A DNA stretch of 54,722 nt from Alphaproteobacteria bacterium (lineage in GTDB: Bacteria; Pseudomonadota; Alphaproteobacteria; Rs-D84): assembly GCA_017528045.1 (NCBI GenBank), contig JAFXPG010000015.1, positions 1 through 54,722 on the forward strand. Direction: 5' to 3'. Positions 25,823-34,661 of the stretch are shown one piece after another. Numbering within the stretch: the first letter of the stretch is position 1; each line of letters starts with the position of its first letter. Both the position numbers and the translations under genes were made by a program. Below the pieces are notes generated by a model that had not been told where the DNA came from, ran no database searches, and saw only the letters and a list, made by a program, of their open reading frames with translations.

Positions 25823-27577
25823 GTGCAAAACAAAGATAAAAAGTTAAAAGACAAAAAACTGAGTTTCAAAGCACGTGTTTTGGCCTTCTTTTTTAATGTG
25901 TTTTTAATATTGGTTGCAGGTATAGGTGTATATATTTTTTCGGTGTTTTTACAAATGCCATCTTTAGATTCTATACTGCATGAAACACGTGAGCCAGTTG
26001 TTGTTTTTTTAGATGAAAATGGTCATGAAATTCGTTCAATGGGGCGCATTATGGGGATGCCTGTGTCTGTAGATAATTTACCAAAACATGTTTGGCAATC
26101 AATAATAGCAATTGAAGATAAAAGATTTTTTGAACATGGTCCAATATCTTATCGTGGAACTTTGCGTGCAATGATTGTTAATTTATTTCATAAGCGGTTT
26201 GCAGCCGGTGGATCAACAATAACACAACAAACTGCGAAAAACATATTTTTATCCAGGGATAAAAAAATATCACGTAAAATTCAAGAATTGATATTATCTT
26301 ATTGGTTAGAAAACAGATTTAATAAAAATCAAATTTTAGATTTATATATGAACAGAATTTCTTTGGTTGGTGGATTGCGTGGGATAGATGCTGCATCAAA
26401 TGTTTTATTTGGGCATGGTGCAAATAAAATGTCTTTGGCTGAATCTGTCCAGATAGCAGCAATGTTAAAAGCACCAACCGCATACAGCCCTTTAAAAAAT
26501 CCAGAACGTAATATTCAACGAGCCAGGGTAATTTTGGTCGAAATGGTAAAACAAGGCTATGTAACGTTAGCTGATGCACAAAAGGCCGCAAAAGAATTAA
26601 AACCGGCAAGTCCTAAACAGGATAAAAACATATATCGTTATTGGACAGATTTTGTGTTAGATGAAACAGAATCCAGAATAGGTGATATAAATAAAGATTT
26701 ATATGTTTATACTACTATGAATACTGATTTACAAAAACGAGTTGCCGCAAATTTATCTAAAAATATTGGTGAAAATCAAGGTGCAATAGTAGCTATGACA
26801 CGCGATGGTGCGATTGTGTCTATGGTTGGTGGTGATGATTATCAAGTTAGTCAGTTTAATCGTGTTTTAGCACCAAGACAACCAGGGTCTTCATTTAAAC
26901 CTGTTGTATATTTGGTCGCTTTGGAAAATGGTATGACCCCAGAATCTTATGTTAATGATTCACCTTTTTCAATTGGGGATTATAACCCAAAAAATTATAA
27001 TGAACATTATTATGGTGGGATAAATTTGGCAACAGCTTTTGCTAAAAGTGTTAATTCAGTTCCTTTGAAATTAACCAAAGAATATGGAATTGATACTGTA
27101 TTAAATATGGCTTCACGTTTAGGGGTTGGAAATAAATTAAGACGCGAATATTCAACTGTTTTGGGTGCATCTGAAATGACATTATTAGATTTAACGACGA
27201 TTTACACTGTTATTTGGAACGATGGAAAATCTGTACGTCCTTATTCAATCAATAAAATTACAGATTCAAAAGGAAATATTTTGTACGAACGTAATCCATC
27301 TGAAGAAATAAAAATATTATCTGATACAACTGTTGGGTATATGAAAGATATGTTATACGAAGTTGTTATAAAAGGGACAGGTAAAAAAGCTTATACTTCT
27401 AATGTATTAGGTGGAAAAACAGGAACCAGTAATGATAACAGAGATGCTTGGTTTGTTGGTGCAACACCAAATTATATAATGGGAATTTGGGTTGGTCGTG
27501 ATGATAATAAATCTATGGGATCTAAAGTAACAGGTGGTACAATTCCGGCCACAATTTTCCACGAAATAGTTAAATAA
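25823..27577 (+). CDS. Class A penicillin-binding protein (GT51 plus transpeptidase)
   Basis: A 584-aa bifunctional murein synthase. It has one N-terminal membrane anchor (about 20-42). The glycosyltransferase motifs are 'AIEDKRFFEHGPISYRGTLR' (catalytic Glu near 95) and 'GGSTITQQTAKNIFLSRDKK'. Transpeptidase motifs: SxxK is SSFK near 355, SxN is SVN in 'AKSVNSVPLKL' and KTG is GGKTGTS near 531. It is shorter than PBP1a (about 850 aa) because it lacks the OB insert and C-terminal extension. The start is a GTG with CAAGGAT upstream, 3 bp after ligA. Confidence 0.93.
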   Translation: MQNKDKKLKDKKLSFKARVLAFFFNVFLILVAGIGVYIFSVFLQMPSLDSILHETREPVVVFLDENGHEIRSMGRIMGMPVSVDNLPKHVWQSIIAIEDKRFFEHGPISYRGTLRAMIVNLFHKRFAAGGSTITQQTAKNIFLSRDKKISRKIQELILSYWLENRFNKNQILDLYMNRISLVGGLRGIDAASNVLFGHGANKMSLAESVQIAAMLKAPTAYSPLKNPERNIQRARVILVEMVKQGYVTLADAQKAAKELKPASPKQDKNIYRYWTDFVLDETESRIGDINKDLYVYTTMNTDLQKRVAANLSKNIGENQGAIVAMTRDGAIVSMVGGDDYQVSQFNRVLAPRQPGSSFKPVVYLVALENGMTPESYVNDSPFSIGDYNPKNYNEHYYGGINLATAFAKSVNSVPLKLTKEYGIDTVLNMASRLGVGNKLRREYSTVLGASEMTLLDLTTIYTVIWNDGKSVRPYSINKITDSKGNILYERNPSEEIKILSDTTVGYMKDMLYEVVIKGTGKKAYTSNVLGGKTGTSNDNRDAWFVGATPNYIMGIWVGRDDNKSMGSKVTGGTIPATIFHEIVK

Positions 27578-27641
27578 ATATCTTGATTTTTTCACGTTTT
27601 TATGTAAATTTTGGTGCGTAGGAATGAAAGAGAATATAATC

Positions 27642-29429
27642 ATGTCGAAAATAGTATTTCAAAACGTAACGCAATTGCCAAAATCTTTATATCGCTTTTA
27701 TCTAGATTATGGTGTTAAAAATTACAGAATCAAAGCATTCTGTTGGATGATTGCAGTATTAGTAATGTTTTCTGGTGGTGTTATATGGCCAAATTTTCAA
27801 CGTTGGGTTGTTGCTTTGTTTGAACGTCCTGTTCCTATGGGGGAAACTTTTGTTGAATATGCGGTCCCAACAATTTTACTTATAACATTTTTGAATATGT
27901 TCATGACGGTCAGTGAGTTGGTGCGAGATACCATATCTTCACACATGTGGCCAGGTGTAATGAATCAGATATCAGAAGTATTAACGACATATACACACAG
28001 ACAATCTATGTCTTTTTGGTCTGGTAAAATGTCCGGTTCTATAAATACACAGATAAATTATATAGTTGATGGTTTGACCGGTGGAATCAGTGAACTTTGG
28101 TATTGCGTTGGTCGTTTGATGATAATTCTGATAAATGGTATTTTGTTATTAAGCATAAACAAATACGTAGCATATTTATTTGTTTTTTCATTAGTTTTCA
28201 GAATTATATATGCGTGGAAAATGCGTACCCGTGTTAAAAAAGCCAGCGAAGATGCTTCTGGTGCAACTAGTGCTTTGAACGGTAAATTAGTGGACAGTTT
28301 TTCTAATTATTCAATTGTTAAATTGTTTGCCGGGGCTGAAAAAGAAAGAAAAATTTTAGATGAACCGCGTCAAAAACGTATTAAAGCATTTATGTATTCG
28401 CGTTATACAATGCGACTTTTCTGGGCTGTTCCTGGGTTATTATGGGATTTGTTGTTTGGTACAACAATATTACTTTGTTGTATGTTATATCAAAAAGGTT
28501 TGATAAATGTTTCTGAAATTGTTTTTACAATATCTGTCTATATAGAAGTAATGGGAGCTGTTTCAAACTTGATAAACAGATTTCCTGATATTATTGATAA
28601 AATGGCTGCTGCTAAAAAGGCGTATAGGGAATTGGTTGTACCATTGGATATTATAGACAAAGAAAATGCAAAGAAATTGAAAATCAATCACGGACGAATT
28701 GAATTTAAAAATATTTATTTCAAATACAGAAATAGGTATGTATTAAAAGATTTATCCTTAAATATTAACCCGGGTGAACGTGTAGGAATTGTTGGTGTAA
28801 GTGGTTCTGGAAAAACGACTTTGGTTAATTTATTAATGCGTTTTTATGAACCACAAAAAGGTGAAATATTTATAGATGGTCAAAACGTCTCAGATGTAAC
28901 ACAAAATTCTTTGCGTGAAAACATTGCTTTTATTCCTCAGGATCCAACTATGTTTAACAGAACAATCGGGGAAAATATAGGCTATGGTAAATTTAATGCT
29001 TCTATCAAAGAAATACGTTCTGCGTCTAAAAAGGCATCTGCGGATAAATTTATAATGGATACAGAAAAAGGATATGATTCTTTGGTGGGTGATAGGGGTA
29101 TTAAGTTATCTGGTGGGCAAAGACAAAGAATTGCTATTGCTCGTGCTTTCTTGAAAAATGCACCAATTTTGGTGTTAGATGAAGCCACATCTGCGCTGGA
29201 TTCTGAAACAGAAATTGCAATTCAAAAATCTTTTGATAAATTATCAGAAGGTCGCACAACGATAGCTATCGCTCACAGATTATCAACTTTGCGTAACATG
29301 GACAGAATAGTTGTGTTAGACAAAGGTGTTATTGTAGAACAGGGCACACATAATCAATTATTACGCAAAAAAGGCGAATATTATAGATTGTGGCAAATGC
29401 AATCAGGTGGTTTTTTACAAGAAAAATAA
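27642..29429 (+). CDS. ABC exporter half-transporter (MsbA-like), copy 1
   Basis: A 595-aa half-transporter with an N-terminal six-helix membrane domain (about 1-330) and a C-terminal ATPase. Walker A is GVSGSGKTT at about 383, the signature LSGGQRQR at about 489, Walker B ILVLDEATSALD at about 508 and the H-loop IAHRLS at about 543. It must dimerise. The substrate cannot be read from the sequence; lipid or drug export is typical. It is clearly related to the half-transporter at 46681 (same length, shared 'LSTLRNMD' and 'NAPILxLDEATSALDS'). The ATG at 27642 is preferred to 27624 for its AAAGAGAA ribosome binding site. Confidence 0.85.
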   Translation: MSKIVFQNVTQLPKSLYRFYLDYGVKNYRIKAFCWMIAVLVMFSGGVIWPNFQRWVVALFERPVPMGETFVEYAVPTILLITFLNMFMTVSELVRDTISSHMWPGVMNQISEVLTTYTHRQSMSFWSGKMSGSINTQINYIVDGLTGGISELWYCVGRLMIILINGILLLSINKYVAYLFVFSLVFRIIYAWKMRTRVKKASEDASGATSALNGKLVDSFSNYSIVKLFAGAEKERKILDEPRQKRIKAFMYSRYTMRLFWAVPGLLWDLLFGTTILLCCMLYQKGLINVSEIVFTISVYIEVMGAVSNLINRFPDIIDKMAAAKKAYRELVVPLDIIDKENAKKLKINHGRIEFKNIYFKYRNRYVLKDLSLNINPGERVGIVGVSGSGKTTLVNLLMRFYEPQKGEIFIDGQNVSDVTQNSLRENIAFIPQDPTMFNRTIGENIGYGKFNASIKEIRSASKKASADKFIMDTEKGYDSLVGDRGIKLSGGQRQRIAIARAFLKNAPILVLDEATSALDSETEIAIQKSFDKLSEGRTTIAIAHRLSTLRNMDRIVVLDKGVIVEQGTHNQLLRKKGEYYRLWQMQSGGFLQEK

Positions 29430-29484
29430 AAGAGTTTGCTTTTTATTTTATGTGGTGCTATGCTTTTTTTCGCAAGAGATTGTT

Positions 29485-30501
29485 ATGTCAGTTAAAACAA
29501 AACGATTTTTTAAAAAACTTATAAGTTATGCAGGACTTTTTTTCTTTGTAATTGCCGCGGGAATGCTGTATTGGCAATTGCGTAACTATTCTTTAATGGA
29601 TATTGGTCGTGCATTGTGGCATATACCATTTGGTAATTTAGTTTTGGCATGTTTTTCATGCTTGGCTGGGTATATAGTTTTATCGTTTTATGATTATTTA
29701 GCATTAGATTATGTTGGACATAAAATTTCTTGGTGGAAATGGATGTTGGCCGGAATGTTGGGGTTTGCTATCAGTAACAATGCTGGACATGCTGTAGTAA
29801 GTGGTGGTGCAATAAGATACCGTTTATATACTCGTTGGCGTGTTCCAGGATCTGATATTATAAAAATGCTTACTTTTTCTGGTTTTACATTCTTTTTGGG
29901 TTATGCCGCAGTAGCGGTCATAGGTTATTTTTTAGTGCCACAAGATATTTTTGCACAATCTTCCAGTGCCTCTGTTGGGGTTGTTGGTTTGTTCATTGCA
30001 TGTTTGTCTGTTATTTTAGCTTATTATGCAATCGCAATTATGTTTTGTGACAAAAGTATTCGTATCGGGGAAATAAAATTCCATATACCTTCAATAGGTG
30101 CAGCTTTGATTCAAACTTTATTAGGTGTCTTAGATGCTCTGTGTGCGGGTTTGGTTCTTTATTTCTGCATAAGTCCTTATATAGATATGCCATTTGGTGT
30201 GTTTATTGGATTGTATGTGATAGCAAATGTCGCCGGGGTCTTTAGCCAGGTTCCTGGTGGTATTGGTGTTTTTGAATCAATATTTATGGTGGCTTTACCG
30301 GACACTGTTGATAAAGCAAGCATTTTTGGTGCATTATTAGCATACAGAATAATCTATTATGTTTTGCCTTTGATTGGTGTTGGTGGTTTGTTCTTTATTT
30401 ATGAACGTTGGTTGCGTGCACGTATGAAAAGATGGTTGGAAGAAGCCAAACAGAAAATGCCGCATATTCAGATGCCACATAAAAGCCATAAATTAAAATA
30501 A
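29485..30501 (+). CDS. UPF0104 / LPG synthase N-terminal-like flippase domain protein
   Basis: A 338-aa membrane protein with about eight helices. It has the family landmarks: an N-terminal 'LRNYSLMDIGRALWHIPFGN', 'YDYLALDYVGHKISWWKWML', 'GFAISNNAGHAVVSGGAIRY' then 'RLYTRWRVPGSDI', and late 'VIANVAGVFSQVPGGIGVFE'. These are the membrane part of lysylphosphatidylglycerol synthase (MprF, UPF0104). The cytoplasmic aminoacyl-transferase domain is absent, so it may flip lipids or act without one, as many stand-alone UPF0104 proteins do. The ATG at 29485 is chosen for AAGAGA upstream; a longer reading from 29407 would overlap the ABC exporter. Confidence 0.8.
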   Translation: MSVKTKRFFKKLISYAGLFFFVIAAGMLYWQLRNYSLMDIGRALWHIPFGNLVLACFSCLAGYIVLSFYDYLALDYVGHKISWWKWMLAGMLGFAISNNAGHAVVSGGAIRYRLYTRWRVPGSDIIKMLTFSGFTFFLGYAAVAVIGYFLVPQDIFAQSSSASVGVVGLFIACLSVILAYYAIAIMFCDKSIRIGEIKFHIPSIGAALIQTLLGVLDALCAGLVLYFCISPYIDMPFGVFIGLYVIANVAGVFSQVPGGIGVFESIFMVALPDTVDKASIFGALLAYRIIYYVLPLIGVGGLFFIYERWLRARMKRWLEEAKQKMPHIQMPHKSHKLK

Positions 30502-30516
30502 CAAAATAAAAACACC

Positions 30517-30545
30517 TTGCCTTTATATGGCATGTCTGCTATTCT
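30517..30545 (+). promoter_or_regulatory. Putative rne promoter
   Basis: -35 TTGCCT (30517-30522), 17-bp spacer, -10 TATTCT (30540-30545). It would give an mRNA leader of about 160 nt before the RNase E/G ATG at 30715. RNase E genes often autoregulate through a leader. Hairpin-forming sequence (GGGCGGGATTGCCCCATGGG around 30649-30666) lies in it. I see no other gene in 30502-30714. Confidence 0.45.
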
Positions 30546-30714
30546 TTACGATGTTGTATAAGATGGGGTAAGACAGTGTTTGTATTATCACTTTTTACTG
30601 TAATGCGAGTTGCGCTTTTGTTTATCGTTGCGTACTTCCTTGGCATGGGCGGGATTGCCCCATGGGAACGTGTTACATCCGTTTTATATGCCCACAACAC
30701 AAAAGGATTATTAA

Positions 30715-32514
30715 ATGTCAAAAAAGATTTATGTGGATGGTGTTCATCCAGAAGAAACACGGGTGGTGGTGGTAGATTCTGCAACAAATCGTGTATCTGA
30801 TTTTGATGTTGAAACAACTACTAAACCTCAAATAAAAGGCAATATTTATCTTGCCAAGGTTATTCGTGTAGAACCATCACTTCAGGCTGCTTTTGTTGAT
30901 TATGGAACAGGTAAAAATGGTTTCTTGCCATTTTCTGAAATACACCCTGATTATTATCAAGTAAACGCGGAACAAAAGAAAAAATTATTAGAATTGGCAC
31001 ATGCTAACATCGTTGATGACGACGACGATCCAAACGATGAAGAAGATGAAATCGCCGAATACGATGATAGCAATTCCGGTGAAGATAATAAAGAATTTTT
31101 GAAACGCGCACGTGAATTCAAAATTCAAGATGTTATCGTTCCGAAGCAAATTTTGTTGGTCCAAGGCGTAAAAGAAGAACGTGGTCAAAAGGGTGCTTCA
31201 ATGACAACATATTTGTCATTAGCGGGTCGTTTTGCTGTTTTAATGCCTAATTCCAGAAAACGTAACAGTTATGGAATCTCTAAAAAAATATCAGATAAAG
31301 CAGAACGTGCCAGATTGCGTGAAATTTTGCATGCTTTAAAAATACCAAAAGGCATGACAGTTGTTTTAAGAACCGCAGCGCAAGATGCCAGTGCGGATGA
31401 TATTACAAAAGATTATGAATATTTGACATCTTTATGGAATGATATTCGTAAAACAACATTGGAATCTGTTGCTCCTGTGACAATTCATACAGAAGATTCT
31501 TTGCTTCGTCGTGTTGTTCGTGACTTTATTTCCGACAAAGAAGATGTTATGTATGTTCAAGGCGCGGAAGCATTTGATGAAGCAAAAACATATTTTCAAC
31601 AAATGTATGGTAAAGCACCACGTAAACAATTGGTTCAATATAAAGATGCTGCTGTTCCTTTAATGACCAAAGCCGGTATAGAAAAACAATTAGAAGGTTT
31701 GCATGGTCCATATGTAACTTTGCCATCTGGTGGTTCTATTGTTATTAACCAAACAGAAGCTATGGTTACAATTGATGTTAATTCTTCCCGTGCTATCAAA
31801 GAAAAAGATATTGAACAGACAGCTTTGAATACTAACTTAGAAGCAGCTGAAGAAATCGCGTTGCAACTAAGATTGCGTGATTTGGCGGGTATTGTTGCAA
31901 TTGATTTTATTGATATGGAAGAAGAAAAGAATAATCGTAAATTGGAACAAAAAATGCGCGAAGTAATGAAACATGATCGTGCACGTACACAAGTTGCGAA
32001 AATAAATGCTTTTGGTGTGTTGATGTTATCTCGTCAAAGATTGCGTTCTTCGTTTATAGAATCTTCGTATGTTGTATGTCCACATTGTATGGGGGCCGGT
32101 GTTGTTCCTTCTATTCAAACAGCATCAATAATCTTGTTCCGTCATTTGCAAGAAAAATTGTTAGCAAAAGCGGCACAAAAAATTATTATGACAGTACCAA
32201 GTGATGTTGCAATTTATCTGTTAAATCAAAAACGTGCTGAATTAGCAGCAATGGAAAAAGAATTTGAAACAGAAATTGTAATTGTTGGTGATGACAGTTT
32301 GATGAACATAGACCAATATTCTATACAACGTGTTGTCCAAGATGCTGTTAAAACAGATGATATTTTGGATGCACATGAACCATCAACAGATGCGAAAAAG
32401 AAAAACGCACAACACGTGGAAGCTAAACGTGTAACAACGACAGCGCCACGTCATCGTAAACCAATCAAAAAACAACAAAAGAAAAAATCTTTGTGGAAAA
32501 AATTGGTTGGATAA
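30715..32514 (+). CDS. rne: Ribonuclease E/G family endoribonuclease
   Basis: A 599-aa RNA-processing nuclease. The S1 domain starts at about residue 38 ('GNIYLAKVIRVEPSLQAAFV', 'DYGTGKNGFLPFSEI'). It is interrupted by an acidic insert (DDDDDPNDEEDEIAEYDDSN, about 101-124), which also occurs in alphaproteobacterial RNase E. Catalytic Asp residues sit in 'AMVTIDVNSSRA' and 'GIVAIDFIDMEEEKNNRKLE', and the Zn-link is CPHC in 'VVCPHCMGAGVV'. The C terminus is only about 130 aa after the core, with a basic tail (RKPIKKQQKKKSLWKKLVG), so the long degradosome scaffold of E. coli RNase E is missing. It lies between RNase E and RNase G in length. Confidence 0.93.
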   Translation: MSKKIYVDGVHPEETRVVVVDSATNRVSDFDVETTTKPQIKGNIYLAKVIRVEPSLQAAFVDYGTGKNGFLPFSEIHPDYYQVNAEQKKKLLELAHANIVDDDDDPNDEEDEIAEYDDSNSGEDNKEFLKRAREFKIQDVIVPKQILLVQGVKEERGQKGASMTTYLSLAGRFAVLMPNSRKRNSYGISKKISDKAERARLREILHALKIPKGMTVVLRTAAQDASADDITKDYEYLTSLWNDIRKTTLESVAPVTIHTEDSLLRRVVRDFISDKEDVMYVQGAEAFDEAKTYFQQMYGKAPRKQLVQYKDAAVPLMTKAGIEKQLEGLHGPYVTLPSGGSIVINQTEAMVTIDVNSSRAIKEKDIEQTALNTNLEAAEEIALQLRLRDLAGIVAIDFIDMEEEKNNRKLEQKMREVMKHDRARTQVAKINAFGVLMLSRQRLRSSFIESSYVVCPHCMGAGVVPSIQTASIILFRHLQEKLLAKAAQKIIMTVPSDVAIYLLNQKRAELAAMEKEFETEIVIVGDDSLMNIDQYSIQRVVQDAVKTDDILDAHEPSTDAKKKNAQHVEAKRVTTTAPRHRKPIKKQQKKKSLWKKLVG

Positions 32515-32530
32515 AATATTAAAATAAAAA

Positions 32531-32551
32531 AAACCGCCAATTTGGCGGTTT
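32531..32551. terminator. Bidirectional terminator between rne and the YhfL-like gene
   Basis: AAACCGCC (32531-32538) pairs with GGCGGTTT (32544-32551) and has A-runs before and T-runs after it, so it can serve both convergent genes. Confidence 0.85.
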
Positions 32552-32571
32552 TTTTTTATTTGAAAAATATA

Positions 32572-32724
32572 TTATTTGCAACCACCTGTGGCATTGCCAA
32601 TAATTTTAGAAATAGAAATATCTTTGTGTAACAAGAATTCATATTCACAATTTCCTTGTTTGTAATAACCGCCACATGCAGCCAATGTCAATACAGCAAA
32701 TAATGCTAATAATACTTTTTTCAT
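32572..32724 (-). CDS. YhfL-like (DUF4223) small lipoprotein
   Basis: A 50-aa protein. Signal peptide MKKVLLALFAVLTLAAC ends in a lipobox with the modified Cys at residue 17. The mature part 'QGNCEYEFLLHKDISISKII' then 'GNATGGC' closely follows the pattern of E. coli YhfL (DUF4223), where 'NCSYDYLLHPAISISKIIGGC' type sequence is found. The two conserved Cys in the mature part may form a disulphide. The ATG at 32724 is preceded by AAAGGAGATAAA. Function unknown. Confidence 0.8.
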   Translation of the reverse strand: MKKVLLALFAVLTLAACGGYYKQGNCEYEFLLHKDISISKIIGNATGGCK

Positions 32725-32788
32725 TTTATCTCCTTTTGTGTTTTTACACGGGTGTATTATGAAAATAATCATGTAATATTGCAAGTAT

Positions 32789-33355
32789 TTATTTATTAAA
32801 TTTTATTATATCTAATATTTCTGGTAATTCTGAGAATAAGAAATGGCCGCGATTTTTATATTTATGAACTTTGATATTTGTTATATTTTCAGCTATTTTA
32901 TCAGTGCTTGATAATATATCTGGCATATCATCATCAGATATCATCATATCAATACCACAAGTGGTTTGTTTTACCATATTGTTATTTAAATCAAATCCGT
33001 CATAAAAACCGTTCGGTTGTTCATTATTCGTGTCTATCCACGGGGCAACTAAAATTGCTTGTTTTATTTTTAATTCTGGATGTGTTGATAAATATTTTAA
33101 TATAAAGCCACCACCGGCAGAATGGCCAATTAATACTGTTTCTGGATTTATATCTTGGAAATCCATAATGTTTTCCCATTCGTCATATTTCATTAAAAGA
33201 GCATGTGCATGAGGAAATTTTGGAATTTGCATGATAACATCATGATCTTTTTCAACACGAAATTGCAACCAATGTTTCCAATTACCTGCATAATATTCAC
33301 GAGTGTTCCAATCCATTTCTGGTGGCATAACACCATCACAAAATATAATATTCAT
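32789..33355 (-). CDS. RBBP9/YdeN-type serine hydrolase (alpha/beta hydrolase)
   Basis: A 188-aa protein. The nucleophile elbow is GHSAGG in 'ETVLIGHSAGGGFILKYL'. The acidic residue lies in the Asp-rich segment near 150 and the catalytic His in 'KYKNRGHFLFSELPEIL'. Small size and a trailing 'pEIL..I' are typical of the RBBP9/YdeN family of small serine hydrolases. The substrate is not predictable. It sits on the minus strand after the M48 protease gene (10 bp), probably in one transcript with it. Confidence 0.75.
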   Translation of the reverse strand: MNIIFCDGVMPPEMDWNTREYYAGNWKHWLQFRVEKDHDVIMQIPKFPHAHALLMKYDEWENIMDFQDINPETVLIGHSAGGGFILKYLSTHPELKIKQAILVAPWIDTNNEQPNGFYDGFDLNNNMVKQTTCGIDMMISDDDMPDILSSTDKIAENITNIKVHKYKNRGHFLFSELPEILDIIKFNK

Positions 33356-33365
33356 TATTTACCTT

Positions 33366-34661
33366 TTACTTTTTTAATATATCACCAGATTTGACGTATT
33401 CCGGGGAATCTTTTTTAGATTTCTTTTGTGCTAATTTAGCATATTTTCGTGCATTTTCTTTGTCGCCGTTCATGTTATAAAATTCTGCCATGGCCCAATC
33501 TGAAACACCGCCATCATTTATACGCGCTAATATCCAATAAGCCAATGGCGATGGTTCTTTTAATATAACGTGTTTACATAATTCGTTTGCACGTTTATTA
33601 TCTCCTGGTTTATTGCGTTCGCTTAATACCAAAGCCAAAGCAGTTTCAATTTGAGGTGCTTTGTTTGATAATTTAAGCGCTTTTTCATATGCCATAACAC
33701 TGTCATCATAATGTCCATATTGATATTCTATATCACCTAATAATTCATAAAAATAAGGATTTTGTGGATGACGTGTTATTAATGTTTGTGTTCCTGTCTT
33801 AGCCGTATTTAAATCGCCACCACGCATATTTGCAATTGCGCGCGCATAAATTGCAGCATCTGATTTGTTTGAATAAGGATATACAGTTAATACTTGTTTA
33901 GAATTATCTAAATAGCCAATCAATTTTGCGCGTAATATATTATACTTTTCATTTTCTATTGTTATTTCAGATTGTTTTTTTGTTGGAATATTTTTCAAAT
34001 TTGAAATCTTTGTTTTTGCATTATTTAATCTTTCACTGGTCAAAGGGTGATTTATTCTATTTGGATTAATACGTGTTTCAAATTCTCCTTGTAAATCACG
34101 CATTTGTTCAAATACTTCTATAAGACCTTTTGGGTTTTCATTTGCTTTAACCATTAAATCAACTGCGAAATCATCCGCAATACGTTCTTCATCCCTGGAA
34201 AAAGATAACATAGATTGTTGTGCTATGCCTGTTGAGCCTGCTAACACACCAACACCAGCAGAAGGATTTCCCCCTGCAACCATTAATCCAACCCCCAAAG
34301 CTTGAATAACCATTGTGCGCATCATTTCTGCACGTTGACGATCTGACATTTGAATCATATGACCGCCAATTGTATGTCCTAGTTCATGCGCAACAACTGC
34401 ACGCAAAGCATTTGGTGTTTTTATTTTTTTTAATAAGCCTGTGTATATAAATATATCTTCGCCACCACGGACAAAAGCATTAAAATCATCGTCACGAACA
34501 ATATATATTTTTAATCTGTTTTCAGGAATTTTTGCTGCATTTGCAACAGGTAAAATAATTTTAGTTATTTCTGATTCTAATTCTGTATCGTTAATTAATG
34601 TTGCTGCATTTACGTTAAAAGCAAAAATAATTAAAAATAAAATAGATAATATTTTTTTCAT
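33366..34661 (-). CDS. BepA-like periplasmic M48 metalloprotease with TPR repeats
   Basis: A 431-aa protein. The signal peptide (MKKILSILFLIIFAFNVNAA) is cut near residue 20. The zinc motif HELGH is in 'AVVAHELGHTIGGHMIQ' at about 91, the third ligand Glu in 'FSRDEERIADDFAVDL', and 'INHPLTSERLNNAK' is the typical helix. A TPR-type helical domain follows (about 250-420, for example 'NPYFYELLGDIEYQYGHYDD'). This matches BepA/YfgC, which degrades or refolds stalled outer-membrane proteins and LptD. The ATG overlaps the recG stop by one base (TAATG). Confidence 0.88.
   Translation of the reverse strand: MKKILSILFLIIFAFNVNAATLINDTELESEITKIILPVANAAKIPENRLKIYIVRDDDFNAFVRGGEDIFIYTGLLKKIKTPNALRAVVAHELGHTIGGHMIQMSDRQRAEMMRTMVIQALGVGLMVAGGNPSAGVGVLAGSTGIAQQSMLSFSRDEERIADDFAVDLMVKANENPKGLIEVFEQMRDLQGEFETRINPNRINHPLTSERLNNAKTKISNLKNIPTKKQSEITIENEKYNILRAKLIGYLDNSKQVLTVYPYSNKSDAAIYARAIANMRGGDLNTAKTGTQTLITRHPQNPYFYELLGDIEYQYGHYDDSVMAYEKALKLSNKAPQIETALALVLSERNKPGDNKRANELCKHVILKEPSPLAYWILARINDGGVSDWAMAEFYNMNGDKENARKYAKLAQKKSKKDSPEYVKSGDILKK

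Noticed and set aside
29407..29484. 26-codon N-terminal extension of the UPF0104 protein
   Set aside because: It overlaps the stop region of the ABC exporter and lacks a ribosome binding site, while AAGAGA precedes the ATG at 29485.
30576..30800. 74-codon + frame with a hydrophobic N terminus upstream of rne
   Set aside because: It overlaps the rne start by about 85 bp in another frame, lacks a ribosome binding site, and its C-terminal half is simply rne sequence out of frame. It is treated as leader RNA.
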